A stretch of 64,000 bases of DNA. Source: a bacterium (GTDB lineage Bacteria; 4484-113; JAGGVC01). The position numbers and the translations under genes were made by a program. Of this stretch, positions 38,156-46,798 are shown piece by piece (within the stretch, counting starts at the first letter, position 1; each line of letters begins with the position of its first letter). The stretch is from assembly GCA_039961635.1 (NCBI GenBank), contig JABRWB010000054.1, positions 8,192 through 72,191 on the forward strand. Reading direction: 5' to 3'. The notes below the pieces were generated by a model. It saw only the letters and a program-made list of their open reading frames with translations. It did not search any database and had not been told where the DNA came from.

Positions 38156-39148
38156 TCAGGACTCCGGCGCAGCTCCGCCGGCCTCGGCGATCCTGTCCGA
38201 AATCCAGGCAATGGTAGCATCAAGCGTCTCCGGTGCGTCCACGGAAAGGCAGTGCAGATCCGCGTCGATCCGTTTCACAAGTCCGGAAAGCACCTTGCCC
38301 GGCCCCACTTCGAGCGCCGCGGACGCACCGAAGTCGCGCCAAAAGCGCGCGGCGATAGCGATCCACCTGACGGGGCTGACGATCTGCCGTACAAGCAATC
38401 CCGCGTACTTCGACGCATCCGGCGGATACGGCTCCGCATTCACGTTGGCAAGGACGAAGAACTCGGTGGGGCGAAATGCGGTTGCGCCAAGGAGCGGCGA
38501 CATTCCGTCCGCCGCAGGAAGCATAAGCGAGCAATGGAACGGCGCGCTTACCGGAAGCCTTATCGCGCGCTTCGCCCCGGCGTCCTTTAGCGCCTTTTCC
38601 GCAAGCTCGACGCCCTTCGCCGAGCCGCTTATCACCCACTGGCCGGGGCAGTTGTAGTTCGCCAGTGATACCACTTCGCCGCTCGCAAGCTCCGTATCCC
38701 CGCAAATTTTTTCAATTTCCGCCGATTCGAGCCCCAAAATCGCGCTCATCGCGCCGCGGCCTTCCGGTACGGCTTCCTGCATCAGGCGTCCGCGCTCGTG
38801 GACGAGCCTCACCGCATCCTCGAAATCCAGCGCGCCCGCTGCGGCAAGCGCCGAATACTCCCCAAGCGAATGGCCGGCGGCAACCGCAATATTCGCGCCC
38901 GCGCTTTCAAGCCGCGGCGCGAGCGCGCGATACGCCGCGACGCTCACAGTCAAAATCGCGGGCTGCGTAATCGCCGTACGCTTCAGTTCCTCGTCCGGCC
39001 CTTCGAAGCACAGCTTGGAAATCGAGAATCCAAGCGCTTTGTCCGCTCGCTCGAAAACCTCGCGCGATTCCGGATACGAGTCGAAAAGCGTGCGGCCCAT
39101 CCCGGTTTCCTGGCTGGCCTGCCCCGGAAACATCAGCGCGACTTTCAT
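38156..39148 (-). CDS. fabD: Malonyl-CoA:ACP transacylase
   Basis: A 330-residue enzyme that loads malonate onto ACP. The N-terminus MKVALMFPGQASQ is typical, the nucleophile S94 is in AGHSLGEYSA, and the catalytic histidine is in SAPFHCSLM. The start ATG 39148 overlaps the fabH stop by 1 bp (TGATG); an in-frame start upstream would lie inside fabH. At 330 residues it is slightly longer than the E. coli enzyme. Confidence 0.94.
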   Translation of the reverse strand: MKVALMFPGQASQETGMGRTLFDSYPESREVFERADKALGFSISKLCFEGPDEELKRTAITQPAILTVSVAAYRALAPRLESAGANIAVAAGHSLGEYSALAAAGALDFEDAVRLVHERGRLMQEAVPEGRGAMSAILGLESAEIEKICGDTELASGEVVSLANYNCPGQWVISGSAKGVELAEKALKDAGAKRAIRLPVSAPFHCSLMLPAADGMSPLLGATAFRPTEFFVLANVNAEPYPPDASKYAGLLVRQIVSPVRWIAIAARFWRDFGASAALEVGPGKVLSGLVKRIDADLHCLSVDAPETLDATIAWISDRIAEAGGAAPES

Positions 39149-40143
39149 CAAGCACCCCACCGGAGCTGCGCGGCTCCCCACACGAATCCCGCTCCGAAAG
39201 TGAACAACACAAGCCGTGTACCCGCAGTGAGCTTTCCGTCGTCGTTCAGCTCGTCAATGCAAAGCGGAATGGACGCGGAGGTCGTGTTCCCGTAGCGCTG
39301 GATGTTGACGTACATTTTCTCCTCCGGCACGCCGATACGCTTCCGGGTGCTTTCGATTATGCGCGCGTTCGCCTGGTGGGGAATGAAGTAATCCACTTCT
39401 TCGACTTTGGTCCCTGTTTTCGCAAGGACGTTCTCGATAGTCTTGCCCATCATCCGGACAGCGCCCTTGAAAACTTCCTGACCTTCCATCTTGATGAAAT
39501 GTTCGCGGGCTTCGACTGTTGCGGCGGACGCTGGTTTTACACTCCCTCCGGCTGGCTGGTATAGGTATTGCCACTGGTTGCCGTCGCCGCCGAGGTCGAA
39601 TCCTTCGATGCCGAACTCCGACTTGTCAATACCTTCCAGCAGAAGTCCCGATGCCGCATCCCCGAACAAAATGCAGTTGCTGCGGTCGGTGAAATCGGCG
39701 ATGGACGACATGACTTCGCTTCCGATGACCAGGGCATAGCGCCGCTCTCCGGTTGCGAGAATACCCCACGCGGAATACAGCGCCGTGATGAATCCGCCGC
39801 ATGCCGCCTCGATGTCCCACGCCGCCGCGTTTACGCATCCCAGTTTCGCCGCCACAATCGTCCCGGTCGCGGGAAACACATAATCCGGAGTAACCGTAGG
39901 AATGATTACGAGACCGATGTCGGCCGGATCCACGCCCGATCGATCCAGAAGCTTTTTTCCGACCTCGATCGCCATCGTGGAGCAGGATTCGCCTTCCGCC
40001 CTGAAGCGGCGCTCCTTGATTCCGGTGCGCTGGGTTATCCACTCGTCGCTTGTATCCAGAAACTTGGCAAAGTCGTCATTCGTCATCACCTTTTCCGGAA
40101 CGTAACGTGCGCTTGCACGCACTACAACTTTTTTGAGATTCAT
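39148..40143 (-). CDS. fabH: Beta-ketoacyl-ACP synthase III
   Basis: A 331-residue initiating condensing enzyme that joins acetyl- or branched acyl-CoA to malonyl-ACP. C115 lies in IEAACGGF (Ser is more common after the Cys-Gly position), the histidine in PHQANARI and the asparagine in GNTTSASIP. ATG 40143 with AAGGAG five bases upstream is preferred over the TTG just before it. The gene sits between plsX (15 bp away) and fabD. Confidence 0.94.
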   Translation of the reverse strand: MNLKKVVVRASARYVPEKVMTNDDFAKFLDTSDEWITQRTGIKERRFRAEGESCSTMAIEVGKKLLDRSGVDPADIGLVIIPTVTPDYVFPATGTIVAAKLGCVNAAAWDIEAACGGFITALYSAWGILATGERRYALVIGSEVMSSIADFTDRSNCILFGDAASGLLLEGIDKSEFGIEGFDLGGDGNQWQYLYQPAGGSVKPASAATVEAREHFIKMEGQEVFKGAVRMMGKTIENVLAKTGTKVEEVDYFIPHQANARIIESTRKRIGVPEEKMYVNIQRYGNTTSASIPLCIDELNDDGKLTAGTRLVLFTFGAGFVWGAAQLRWGA

Positions 40144-40158
40144 CAATTCTCCTTTCCT

Positions 40159-41208
40159 TCAGGCTTGGGCCTGCAAGGTAGATTTGGCTCGGAACGCCTC
40201 TTCGATGCGCGCGGAGCACCCGGTTTTGGCGAGCTTGAGAGCCTCGCGGATCGCGTTTTTTATGGCCACCGCGTCGCTCCTGCCGTGGCAAATCACGACA
40301 TTGCCGTTCAGACCCAAAAGCGGCGCGCCGCCGTACTCGCTGTAATCCACGCGCTTCTTTAGAGCACGAAACGCCGCACCCATGAAAAGCTTCGCGGATA
40401 TTCCCGCGAGCGGACGCTTGATTATTTCGTTTTTCAGAAGCCGGGTTATCGCTCCCGCCAGGCCTTCCGCGAATTTGAGGATGATGTTTCCGATGAAACC
40501 ATCGCAAACCAAAATGTCAAGGTCGCCGTCGAATACCGTGTTTCCTTCGCGATAGCCGATGTAGTTGATTGAAGGGTCCGCTTTTAGCAGCGCGTGCGTT
40601 TCCTTTACAAGTACGCTCCCCTTGTAATCCTCGCTGCCGTTCGACAGCAATCCGACGGTCGGCTTCTCGCGTCCCCACACCTTTTCCGCATACACCGAGC
40701 CGATAACTCCGAATTCGTAAAGATGCTGCGGGCGGCAGTCCACGTTGCTGCCCGCGTCAAGAAAAAAGCAGGTTCGCCCGAGCGTGGGAAGCGGGCTGGC
40801 AATGGGCGGGCGGCTGATTCCCTGTATCCGCTTTAATATGAACAGCGCGGAAGTCATCACGAGCCCGGTGTTGCCGGCGGAAATGAACGCCGCATTGGTG
40901 ATACCGGCGATCCGGCGCAGTCCGACATTGATGGTGGAATCGGGATGCTCTTTGTAAACCTGAACGGGACTCTCGATGCGGTCGGGCAGGCGGTGCGACG
41001 CATTCACGAATTCCAGCGAGAATCCGCCGGACGATTTGCCGATTATCTTGTCCGCGAATTCCGCGGTGCGCTCCTTGCTGTTCGAAACGAGGACGAGGTT
41101 GCAGCCGCCGTTGCCGTCGCACGACGCGAGCTTGACTCCGCGCAAAAGCTCCTCTTCGCCGAGGTCTGCGCCCGCAAGGTCAAGAACTATGGTCGGAGAA
41201 TCAGACAT
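40159..41208 (-). CDS. plsX: Phosphate acyltransferase PlsX
   Basis: A 349-residue enzyme that makes acyl-phosphate from acyl-ACP for phospholipid synthesis. The N-terminus IVLDLAGADLGEEELLRG is a diverged form of the family's DAMGGD block, and FISAGNTGLVMTSALFIL, CFFLDAGSNVDCRPQHL and DILVCDGFIGNIILKFAEG are typical. ATG 41208 is chosen, 15 bases downstream of a TATAAT. It is the first gene of the fab cluster on this strand; rpmF, often upstream, is absent. Confidence 0.9.
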   Translation of the reverse strand: MSDSPTIVLDLAGADLGEEELLRGVKLASCDGNGGCNLVLVSNSKERTAEFADKIIGKSSGGFSLEFVNASHRLPDRIESPVQVYKEHPDSTINVGLRRIAGITNAAFISAGNTGLVMTSALFILKRIQGISRPPIASPLPTLGRTCFFLDAGSNVDCRPQHLYEFGVIGSVYAEKVWGREKPTVGLLSNGSEDYKGSVLVKETHALLKADPSINYIGYREGNTVFDGDLDILVCDGFIGNIILKFAEGLAGAITRLLKNEIIKRPLAGISAKLFMGAAFRALKKRVDYSEYGGAPLLGLNGNVVICHGRSDAVAIKNAIREALKLAKTGCSARIEEAFRAKSTLQAQA

Positions 41209-41223
41209 CTGATAAGGCTGGAA

Positions 41224-41253
41224 ATTATAGCCGAGGGCGCAAACGGCGGGCAA
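41224..41253 (-). promoter_or_regulatory. Promoter of plsX-fab operon
   Basis: On the minus strand, TTGCCC (41253-41248), an 18-bp spacer and TATAAT (41229-41224). The predicted start lies about 10 bases before the plsX ATG, leaving a very short leader. It faces the lepA promoter (41276-41304) in the divergent gap. Confidence 0.65.
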
Positions 41254-41275
41254 CAAAGGTCGGGATTGAGAATGA

Positions 41276-41304
41276 TTGACATTTGGGACATTAATTTATG
41301 CTAT
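41276..41304 (+). promoter_or_regulatory. Promoter for lepA
   Basis: TTGACA (41276-41281), 17-bp spacer, TGCTAT (41299-41304); the -35 is perfect. It would give a leader of about 150 nt. A second -10-like TATAAT lies closer, at 41412-41417. Confidence 0.6.
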
Positions 41305-41459
41305 TGCGCCGGCTGGGGGGATGACCTTGCGGACCGGTACGCCATTGCAAGACGAAGGCGGGCCGCGTGGACGGCACCGCTCCGGATGGCCGGCGGCAAA
41401 CTTCATTGATATATAATTCCCGTTCACGCGGCGCGGTTATTGCCGGGTGGATGCCTGAC

Positions 41460-43271
41460 ATGAAGATACCCGTCGAAAGAACGCGCAACTTCTGCATCAT
41501 TGCGCACATCGATCATGGCAAGAGCACGCTCGCGGACAGGCTGATCGAAGCCACCGCGACAATCGACGCGCGCAAGATGAAGGAGCAGGTGCTCGACCGG
41601 ATGGATCTCGAGCGCGAGCGCGGGATTACGATCAAAGCCCAGGCCGTGCGGATGATCTATCGCGCCAGGGACGGCCAAGATTACTTGCTAAACCTGATAG
41701 ATACGCCGGGGCATGTGGACTTCGCGTACGAGGTCAGCCGCTCGCTCAAAGCGTGCGAAGGCGCGCTGCTTCTGGTGGACGCGGCCCAGGGCGTCGAGGC
41801 GCAGACCATAGCCAACCTGTACCAGGCGCTTGAAAGCGACTTGGAAATTGTTCCCGTACTAAACAAAATAGACCTGCCGGCCCAGCGCACCGACGAGGTT
41901 CTGGAGGAATTGAAACAAATTCTGGGCGTCGGCCAAGAAGAAACGCTTCGCGTCAGCGCGAAGTACGGCACGGGAGTGGACGACCTCCTGGAAGCGATAG
42001 TCGAAAGGATTCCGCCGCCGAAAGGCGATCCCGAAAAGCCGCTGGCCGCCCTGATTTTCGACAGCCATTACGACAGCTACCGCGGAGTGGTCAGCTACGT
42101 CCGCGTTTTCGACGGGCGGCTGTGCCAAGGCCAGCAAGTCGTCACGATGAGCAACGGCAAAAAGTGGGAAGTCGCCGACGCGGGCGTTTTCATGCCCGAA
42201 ATGCTCAAACTGGACGAGCTTTCCGCCGGACAAGTGGGATACGTAATCCTTGGAATGAAGGAAGTGTCGCAGTCGCGCGTGGGAGACACCATCACGGATG
42301 CGGCGCGGCAGGTCGCCCAACCGCTGCCCGGATACAAGAAAATGACGCCGATGGTGTACTGCGGGCTGTACACCGCGGACGGTGAGAACTTCACCGATTT
42401 AAGAAATGCTCTTGAAAAGCTCTCGCTGAACGACAGCTCGCTGGCATACGAGCAGGAGTCCAGCGAGGCGCTCGGATTCGGATTCCGGTGCGGATTTCTG
42501 GGTCTTCTGCATATGGAAATCGTCATCGAGCGACTCGAGCGAGAGTACGACCTTGAGCTGATCGCGACTTCGCCCAGCGTCGTTTATCAAGTAACGACGA
42601 CCGACGGCACGGTGCACCGGATAGACAATCCGGGGCGCTTTCCCGATCCGTCGAAAATCAAGCTTATCGAAGAGCCGTTCGTGGAGGCGGAGGTTATCTG
42701 CCCGGCGGCGCATTCGAGCGCCATAATAGACCTCTCAAAGAAACGGCGCGGGGAAATCGGAGGCATTGATTACCTGACGTCGAACCGGGTGAATTTGCGG
42801 TTCGAGCTGCCGCTTGCGGAGATAATCTACGACTATTACGACCAGCTCAAAAGCCTTTCGCGCGGCTATGCGTCGCTGGATTACCACTTCAAGGAATTCC
42901 GCAAAAGCGATCTGGTTAAGGTGGACATTCTTATCAACCAGGAGAAAGCCGACGCCCTGTCGTTTTTGTGTCATCGCAGCGTGGCGCACCAGCGCGCGCG
43001 CCAAGTCGTGCAGACGCTGCAGCGCACCATTCCGCGGCAGATGTTCCAGATTCCCATACAGGCGGCGATAGGCGGGACGGTTATAGCGCGGGAGAACATC
43101 TCCGCGATGCGCAAGGACGTGACCGCGAAATGCTACGGCGGCGACATCACGCGCAAGCGCAAGCTGTTGGAAAAGCAGAAGAAAGGCAAGCTGAAGATGC
43201 GTTCGATTGGCCGCGTCGAAGTGCCGCAGGAGGCGTTCCTGGCGGTGTTGAAGGTGGATAAGGATAAGTAA
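41460..43271 (+). CDS. lepA: Elongation factor 4 (LepA), back-translocating GTPase
   Basis: A 603-residue translational GTPase. The P-loop AHIDHGKST is at about residues 14-22, followed by DTPGHVDF and NKIDLP, and the LepA-specific C-terminal domain that ends near KRKLLEKQKKGKLKMR. ATG 41460 is chosen (GGTGG 9 bases upstream); ATG 41451 is an alternative. The length and domain order (G, II, III, V, CTD) match LepA and exclude EF-G, which has domain IV. Confidence 0.96.
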   Translation: MKIPVERTRNFCIIAHIDHGKSTLADRLIEATATIDARKMKEQVLDRMDLERERGITIKAQAVRMIYRARDGQDYLLNLIDTPGHVDFAYEVSRSLKACEGALLLVDAAQGVEAQTIANLYQALESDLEIVPVLNKIDLPAQRTDEVLEELKQILGVGQEETLRVSAKYGTGVDDLLEAIVERIPPPKGDPEKPLAALIFDSHYDSYRGVVSYVRVFDGRLCQGQQVVTMSNGKKWEVADAGVFMPEMLKLDELSAGQVGYVILGMKEVSQSRVGDTITDAARQVAQPLPGYKKMTPMVYCGLYTADGENFTDLRNALEKLSLNDSSLAYEQESSEALGFGFRCGFLGLLHMEIVIERLEREYDLELIATSPSVVYQVTTTDGTVHRIDNPGRFPDPSKIKLIEEPFVEAEVICPAAHSSAIIDLSKKRRGEIGGIDYLTSNRVNLRFELPLAEIIYDYYDQLKSLSRGYASLDYHFKEFRKSDLVKVDILINQEKADALSFLCHRSVAHQRARQVVQTLQRTIPRQMFQIPIQAAIGGTVIARENISAMRKDVTAKCYGGDITRKRKLLEKQKKGKLKMRSIGRVEVPQEAFLAVLKVDKDK

Positions 43272-43292
43272 TTGCAGTAAAATACCCATGCG

Positions 43293-43750
43293 GTGAAGAA
43301 ACTGCTTACCTTGCTGCTTATCCTGCTTGCGGGCTGCGGAAGCAAATCAAGCCTTCCAGACAACGCCGATGACGGCCTGTATATAAACGGCGCCGCGGCA
43401 AAGACCATATCGCTTTACGGCGACTGCAAAAAGCCGAACGATAATATTTACGGGCCGAAACGGTTTAGCCGCGTTTACAGGCCCGAATTCCTAGCTTATG
43501 TCTATGGGCAAAAATTGACTTTGGATATAGTTAGAACGACTGAGCGATCCAGCTATCTCGAGGAATTCGCAGGCCGCGACAACCCAATATTATAATCGTA
43601 TCGATTTTGGATGAAAATTGGATTGAATCAAGAACAATGGAACTAAAAGGGAATCTACGGCGTATGTCTACCGAAAAATATTCCGAACACTTCGAAATGA
43701 AACTGGAGAAAAATCGACGCTATGCGATACCAAGTCCTTACGAGCCCTGA
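43293..43750 (+). pseudogene. Small lipoprotein with a probable frameshift
   Basis: The first frame (GTG 43293 to stop 43595) encodes 100 aa: signal peptide LLTLLLILLAGCG with lipobox LAGC and a short domain. Directly at its end, one base out of frame, an open frame continues from about 43586 to 43750 (IIIVSILDENWIESR, then EKYSEHFEMKLEKNRRY). Joined, it gives a lipoprotein of about 152 aa with even, low-GC codon use throughout. The shift near 43583-43590 may be a mutation or a sequence error. No family is recognised. Confidence 0.55.
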
Positions 43751-43760
43751 GGACCATATT

Positions 43761-43779
43761 ACGCGTTCGTGGAACGCGT
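43761..43779. repeat. Short perfect hairpin ACGCGTT / AACGCGT
   Basis: Seven-base perfect arms with a CGTGG loop, between two genes that converge (lipoprotein remnant ending 43750, DCC protein ending 43825). There is no T-run, so a bidirectional pause or terminator role is only possible. Confidence 0.4.
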
Positions 43780-43824
43780 TAATTGAGTTGGCACTTCGGA
43801 TTTTCAGGAAATTTGCGCCGATTA

Positions 43825-44226
43825 TTATTTGGTCAGCTTTCTAAGCCGCGCAAACACCGAATATCCCCATTCCGCAGCCTGCGCGATTACGGGCAGCGAC
43901 ACAATCGCCGCAAGCCACCTGTATTTGGGAATCGTCCGCCACACCGCCGCGAGCGCGCGCACTCCGGTCAGCACTCTTCCGCCCGGCTCGACCGCATGGA
44001 TTTTGCTTGTCGCGGCCTCGCTGGATATGCCGGCCCGCGCAAGCTCGCCGCATCGCGCGTTCGCGTCCAGAAACGCAATCGCGTCGGAACCGCCCGACTC
44101 CCGCCGCATCCGCTCCGCGAACGCGCCGCATGCCGCGCACCGGCCGTCGTAAAACACCGTCAGCGTGCAGCTTTCGGCAGCGGCAGGCTCGGGCGCTTTT
44201 TCCTTCGGCGCAACGTTTCCATCCAC
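43825..44226 (-). CDS. DCC-family (DUF393) thiol-disulfide-type protein
   Basis: About 133 aa from the GTG at 44226 (start uncertain; the frame is open to 44442 but with poor coding character). The DxxCxxC motif is in VFYDGRCAACGAFAERMRR near the start, and the ending has one possible membrane-associated helix (YRWLAAIVSLPVIAQAAEWG). DCC proteins are thioredoxin-like and their targets are unknown. The gene diverges from the PEBP lipoprotein gene that follows. Confidence 0.72.
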   Translation of the reverse strand: MDGNVAPKEKAPEPAAAESCTLTVFYDGRCAACGAFAERMRRESGGSDAIAFLDANARCGELARAGISSEAATSKIHAVEPGGRVLTGVRALAAVWRTIPKYRWLAAIVSLPVIAQAAEWGYSVFARLRKLTK

Positions 44227-44340
44227 GCGACTTGCTACCCGGCCTTCTTTCCTTCGATTGCATCGCCGGCGCACCCGCGTCGCGTACGCGATGATATCAT
44301 GGAGATTCACTTCCTCGTTTCGAGGAGGAGGAATGCAAAG

Positions 44341-45009
44341 ATGAAAATCGTGATTGGCAGACTGATTATCGCCGGACTTGCCGTGTCGCTGCTGGCAACG
44401 CTTTTTGGCTGCCCGAAACCGGACGCGGGCGGGGACGCGCAAACGCCCGCGGACGCTTCCGCTTCCGCGCCACCGATGCAGATCGAGAACGCGCCGCCGC
44501 CGGACAGCTTCCAGGCGCCCGGTGAGGCCGCGAGCAAGCCGGCACCTGCCGGAAAGGAGGAGGAAATGCGGATCACTTCAATCGCTTTCGAAAACGGCAA
44601 GGAAATACCGGTTCATTTCACCGCGGACGGCGAGGATGTCAATCCGCCGCTCGCATTTTCCGGAGTGCCCCCGGAAGCAAAATCGCTTGTATTGATAATG
44701 GACGACCCCGATGCGCCGATGGGCACCTGGGACCACTGGATCCTCTTTAACATTCCGCCCGACATCGGAGAAATAAAGGAAAAGGGCGTTCCGCTCGCGG
44801 CCACGCCGGGCAAGAACTCCTGGGGGCGTACCTGGTACGGCGGCCCGGCGCCTCCGAAAGGGACGCACCGGTATTATTTCAAGTTATACGCGCTGGACAC
44901 GACGCTGAACCTGGAAAAAGGCGCGAGCAGGCGGGAGGTCGAAGCCGCCATGAAAGGGCACATTTTGGCCGAAGCCCAGCTTATGGGAAAATATTCAAAG
45001 AAAAGCTAG
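44341..45009 (+). CDS. PEBP/YbhB-family lipoprotein
   Basis: A 222-residue lipoprotein: signal peptide with lipobox TLFGC, a Pro/Ala-rich linker of about 45 residues, then a phosphatidylethanolamine-binding-protein domain (about 75-222). The anion-site motifs are visible as MDDPDAPMGTWDHWI and GTHRYYFKLYALD. The bacterial family has no settled function. ATG 44341 is preceded by GAGGAGGAGG; a closer ATG at 44333 opens only three codons. Confidence 0.85.
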   Translation: MKIVIGRLIIAGLAVSLLATLFGCPKPDAGGDAQTPADASASAPPMQIENAPPPDSFQAPGEAASKPAPAGKEEEMRITSIAFENGKEIPVHFTADGEDVNPPLAFSGVPPEAKSLVLIMDDPDAPMGTWDHWILFNIPPDIGEIKEKGVPLAATPGKNSWGRTWYGGPAPPKGTHRYYFKLYALDTTLNLEKGASRREVEAAMKGHILAEAQLMGKYSKKS

Positions 45010-45033
45010 GCGCGCAAATCCAGTCACTTGCAT

Positions 45034-46386
45034 TCAATCCAAGCAATCGGCGAACGCCCTTTTGAATGCCAGAATCGAGGACGCCACTCCGGTGGGAACA
45101 ATCAGGCCTTCGTCCAGCGGGCTGGTATCGGCCAGCGACGCGATGAACAGGTCGCTGGACGCAACCTGCAAAACCCTCGCGTAGAATTCGTCGTAGTCGA
45201 TCACCTGGGCGATCGCTTCGTTGCCGAGCCTTCGGATTTCGGCCTTGTTTCTTGCGCACAGCGCACGATAAAAATCAATTGTGACGGGTTCGCATCCGTA
45301 TTCAAGCGCACGCGCGGATGCTTGATCGAACACCGTTTCGTCGCCGCGCACGGCTGCGGCGAACGCGGCCCACGCGAAGCTTACCTGCACGGCGCGCCTC
45401 GCCGATCCTTCGACACACAGGAAGCCTGCAAATTTGGGATCGCCCGCCGCGACTATGGCCGAATAAAACGAGCGAACCGCCTTTTCCCAGTCAGCCTTCG
45501 TCCTTGTGAGAAGGTAAATCTGGGATTTCATATACAAGTCGTACGCGTGGAACCAGCGGTACGATTTGAATTCCTGCCAGCGCAGATTGGCCGCAATGAG
45601 CTTGTCCGGGTCGGCCTGGAAAAACGCCGCTTTCGCCATTGCGTCAACCGCTCCCGCTTCCGTAGAGATGTTCAGGTTTGTGGCCATCGGCCATGAAAAA
45701 TTGCGGAGCTGCACTCCGCCGGCAGGAGCGCCAAGCTCGTCCGGCATGGCCGCTTCAAAGCCGGTTTCAACAAGGTCGGTGACTCCAAGCGACGCATAAA
45801 AGCGGTCGCTGGCGACGATTTCAATAACTTTTTTGTAGTATTGCTGGTCGGATTCCAGCGATTCGATCGCGTCCACCGAAAGCAGCAGCATCGCCCGCCT
45901 GTCGCGCAGGGCCATCGCCTCGTAGAACGCCATCGGTTCGATGTGCGAGCCCATCTCCAGGCAGCGCATTGCGGAGGCCGCGAAGGTTTTGTGGTCGCCC
46001 CTTACCGCGGAAGCAAACGCGCCCCATCCGAACGCGGAGCGGATATTGACGAGGAAGTTTTCGTCCACTTCCGCCCTTAGACGGTTAATCTCCGTAGAAG
46101 ATGCATCAATAAGCTCGCCGAGGGCTGCGGGAACAAGCTCCCAGTCCTCGCGCCGTCTCGACAGGATGTAAAGCTGGGAGGCAATGCACAAATTGTGCGC
46201 TTCGAAATACCGCTCGCCGCGGTGGCGTTGCCACATTCCGTGGATTTCGCGCATCCTGTCCGGATCGTTGTTTTCGAAGGCTTCTTTGAAAATCGCGTCC
46301 AGGCGATGATGGTCGTAAACCGTACTGACCGACTCGCTCTTTGGCCAGGGAAATCTAAATCCCGCGTTGTTATAAATTTTTTTCAT
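45034..46386 (-). CDS. Unrecognised helical protein with a tandem internal duplication
   Basis: A 450-residue, mostly alpha-helical protein without signal peptide or membrane helices. It contains two copies of a unit of about 195 residues: residues 11-205 and 229-423 (offset 218). Matching landmarks: FPWP/FSWP, DAIFKEAFENNDPD/DAMAKAAFFQADPD, SQLYILSRRREDWE/SQIYLLTRTKADWE, SAFGWGAFASAVRGD/VSFAWAAFAAAVRGD, and VASDRFYASLGVTDL/VASSDLFIASLADTS. The pattern suggests a helical-repeat or bundle protein, possibly a scaffold or regulator. I do not recognise the family. AAGGGA abuts ATG 46386, which is too close for a good site; the transcript has a leader of about 175 nt with its own promoter. Confidence 0.65.
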   Translation of the reverse strand: MKKIYNNAGFRFPWPKSESVSTVYDHHRLDAIFKEAFENNDPDRMREIHGMWQRHRGERYFEAHNLCIASQLYILSRRREDWELVPAALGELIDASSTEINRLRAEVDENFLVNIRSAFGWGAFASAVRGDHKTFAASAMRCLEMGSHIEPMAFYEAMALRDRRAMLLLSVDAIESLESDQQYYKKVIEIVASDRFYASLGVTDLVETGFEAAMPDELGAPAGGVQLRNFSWPMATNLNISTEAGAVDAMAKAAFFQADPDKLIAANLRWQEFKSYRWFHAYDLYMKSQIYLLTRTKADWEKAVRSFYSAIVAAGDPKFAGFLCVEGSARRAVQVSFAWAAFAAAVRGDETVFDQASARALEYGCEPVTIDFYRALCARNKAEIRRLGNEAIAQVIDYDEFYARVLQVASSDLFIASLADTSPLDEGLIVPTGVASSILAFKRAFADCLD

Positions 46387-46509
46387 TCCCTTCCGGCGCT
46401 TTTACCTAAGTACAAGCGCATCCAATTCCAAAACTACAACGTGCTCAATGCTAACGCGTCACGACTTTCATCCGCCACGGAGAAGCAGACGCCGCTTTGA
46501 TTAACTCGG

Positions 46510-46564
46510 CCGGTTGCTTGCTTGGGCGGCATCCCGTGCCTGCGGCCTCCTTTCCCCCAACCGG
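46510..46564 (-). ncRNA. Candidate structured leader of the duplicated-protein gene
   Basis: CCGGTTG (minus, 46564-46558) pairs perfectly with CAACCGG (46516-46510), enclosing a hairpin with GGCA/TGCC arms (46540-46528). The predicted transcription start falls at the first base of the outer helix. The rest of the leader (to 46387) is also GC-rich. It matches no riboswitch class I recognise, so a cis-acting RNA is only a candidate. Confidence 0.35.
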
Positions 46565-46568
46565 AGAT

Positions 46569-46597
46569 ATTTTAACCCGGTTCGCCGGAAAAAGCAA
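46569..46597 (-). promoter_or_regulatory. Promoter of the duplicated-protein gene
   Basis: On the minus strand, TTGCTT (46597-46592), 17-bp spacer, TAAAAT (46574-46569). The start site would be near 46562, giving a leader of about 175 nt before the ATG at 46386. Confidence 0.6.
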
Positions 46598-46668
46598 GCC
46601 GCCCCGAAAATTCCCCGATGACTGGTGCCGAAATCTCCGATTTTCAGACCGCGAAAGGATTGTGCAAA

Positions 46669-46741
46669 TGGGCGTTACTGGTTTCGAACCAGTGACCTCA
46701 TGCGTGTGAAGCATGCGCTCTAGCCACTGAGCTAAACGCCC
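46669..46741 (-). tRNA. tRNA-Val (anticodon CAC)
   Basis: A complete cloverleaf: acceptor GGGCGTT/AACGCCC, D arm with TAGCTCAGTGGCTAGAGC, anticodon stem CATGC/GCATG with loop TTCACAC (anticodon CAC, reading GUG), and the T arm with GGTTCGAAACC. Discriminator A; the CCA tail is not encoded. A TATAAT lies 15 bp upstream (46761-46756). Confidence 0.97.
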
Positions 46742-46755
46742 GCTTAACCGCATTT

Positions 46756-46761
46756 ATTATA
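46756..46761 (-). promoter_or_regulatory. tRNA-Val promoter -10 element
   Basis: A perfect TATAAT on the minus strand, 15 bp before the tRNA 5' end. A weak -35 (TTTCTT) lies 17 bp further upstream. Confidence 0.55.
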
Positions 46762-46798
46762 ACACGAAATTCAAGAGCAAGAAATTTTCCAAAATCGC

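Noticed and set aside
41272-41409. A 45-codon plus-strand ORF before lepA
   Set aside because: It overlaps the -35/-10 of the lepA promoter and has no good ribosome site; no protein-like features.
43293-43595. The 100-aa lipoprotein as an intact gene
   Set aside because: The coding pattern continues past its stop in another frame to 43750, so a frameshifted gene is the better reading, though not certain.
46387-46564. The leader before the duplicated protein as a known riboswitch or as SRP RNA
   Set aside because: I compared it from memory with c-di-GMP, c-di-AMP, ZTP, guanidine, SAH and Moco classes and the small SRP RNA core; the conserved cores are missing.
46451-46753. A 100-codon minus-strand frame over tRNA-Val beginning like a known protein
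   Set aside because: Its N-terminal residues are the tRNA translated; this is a familiar annotation artefact.
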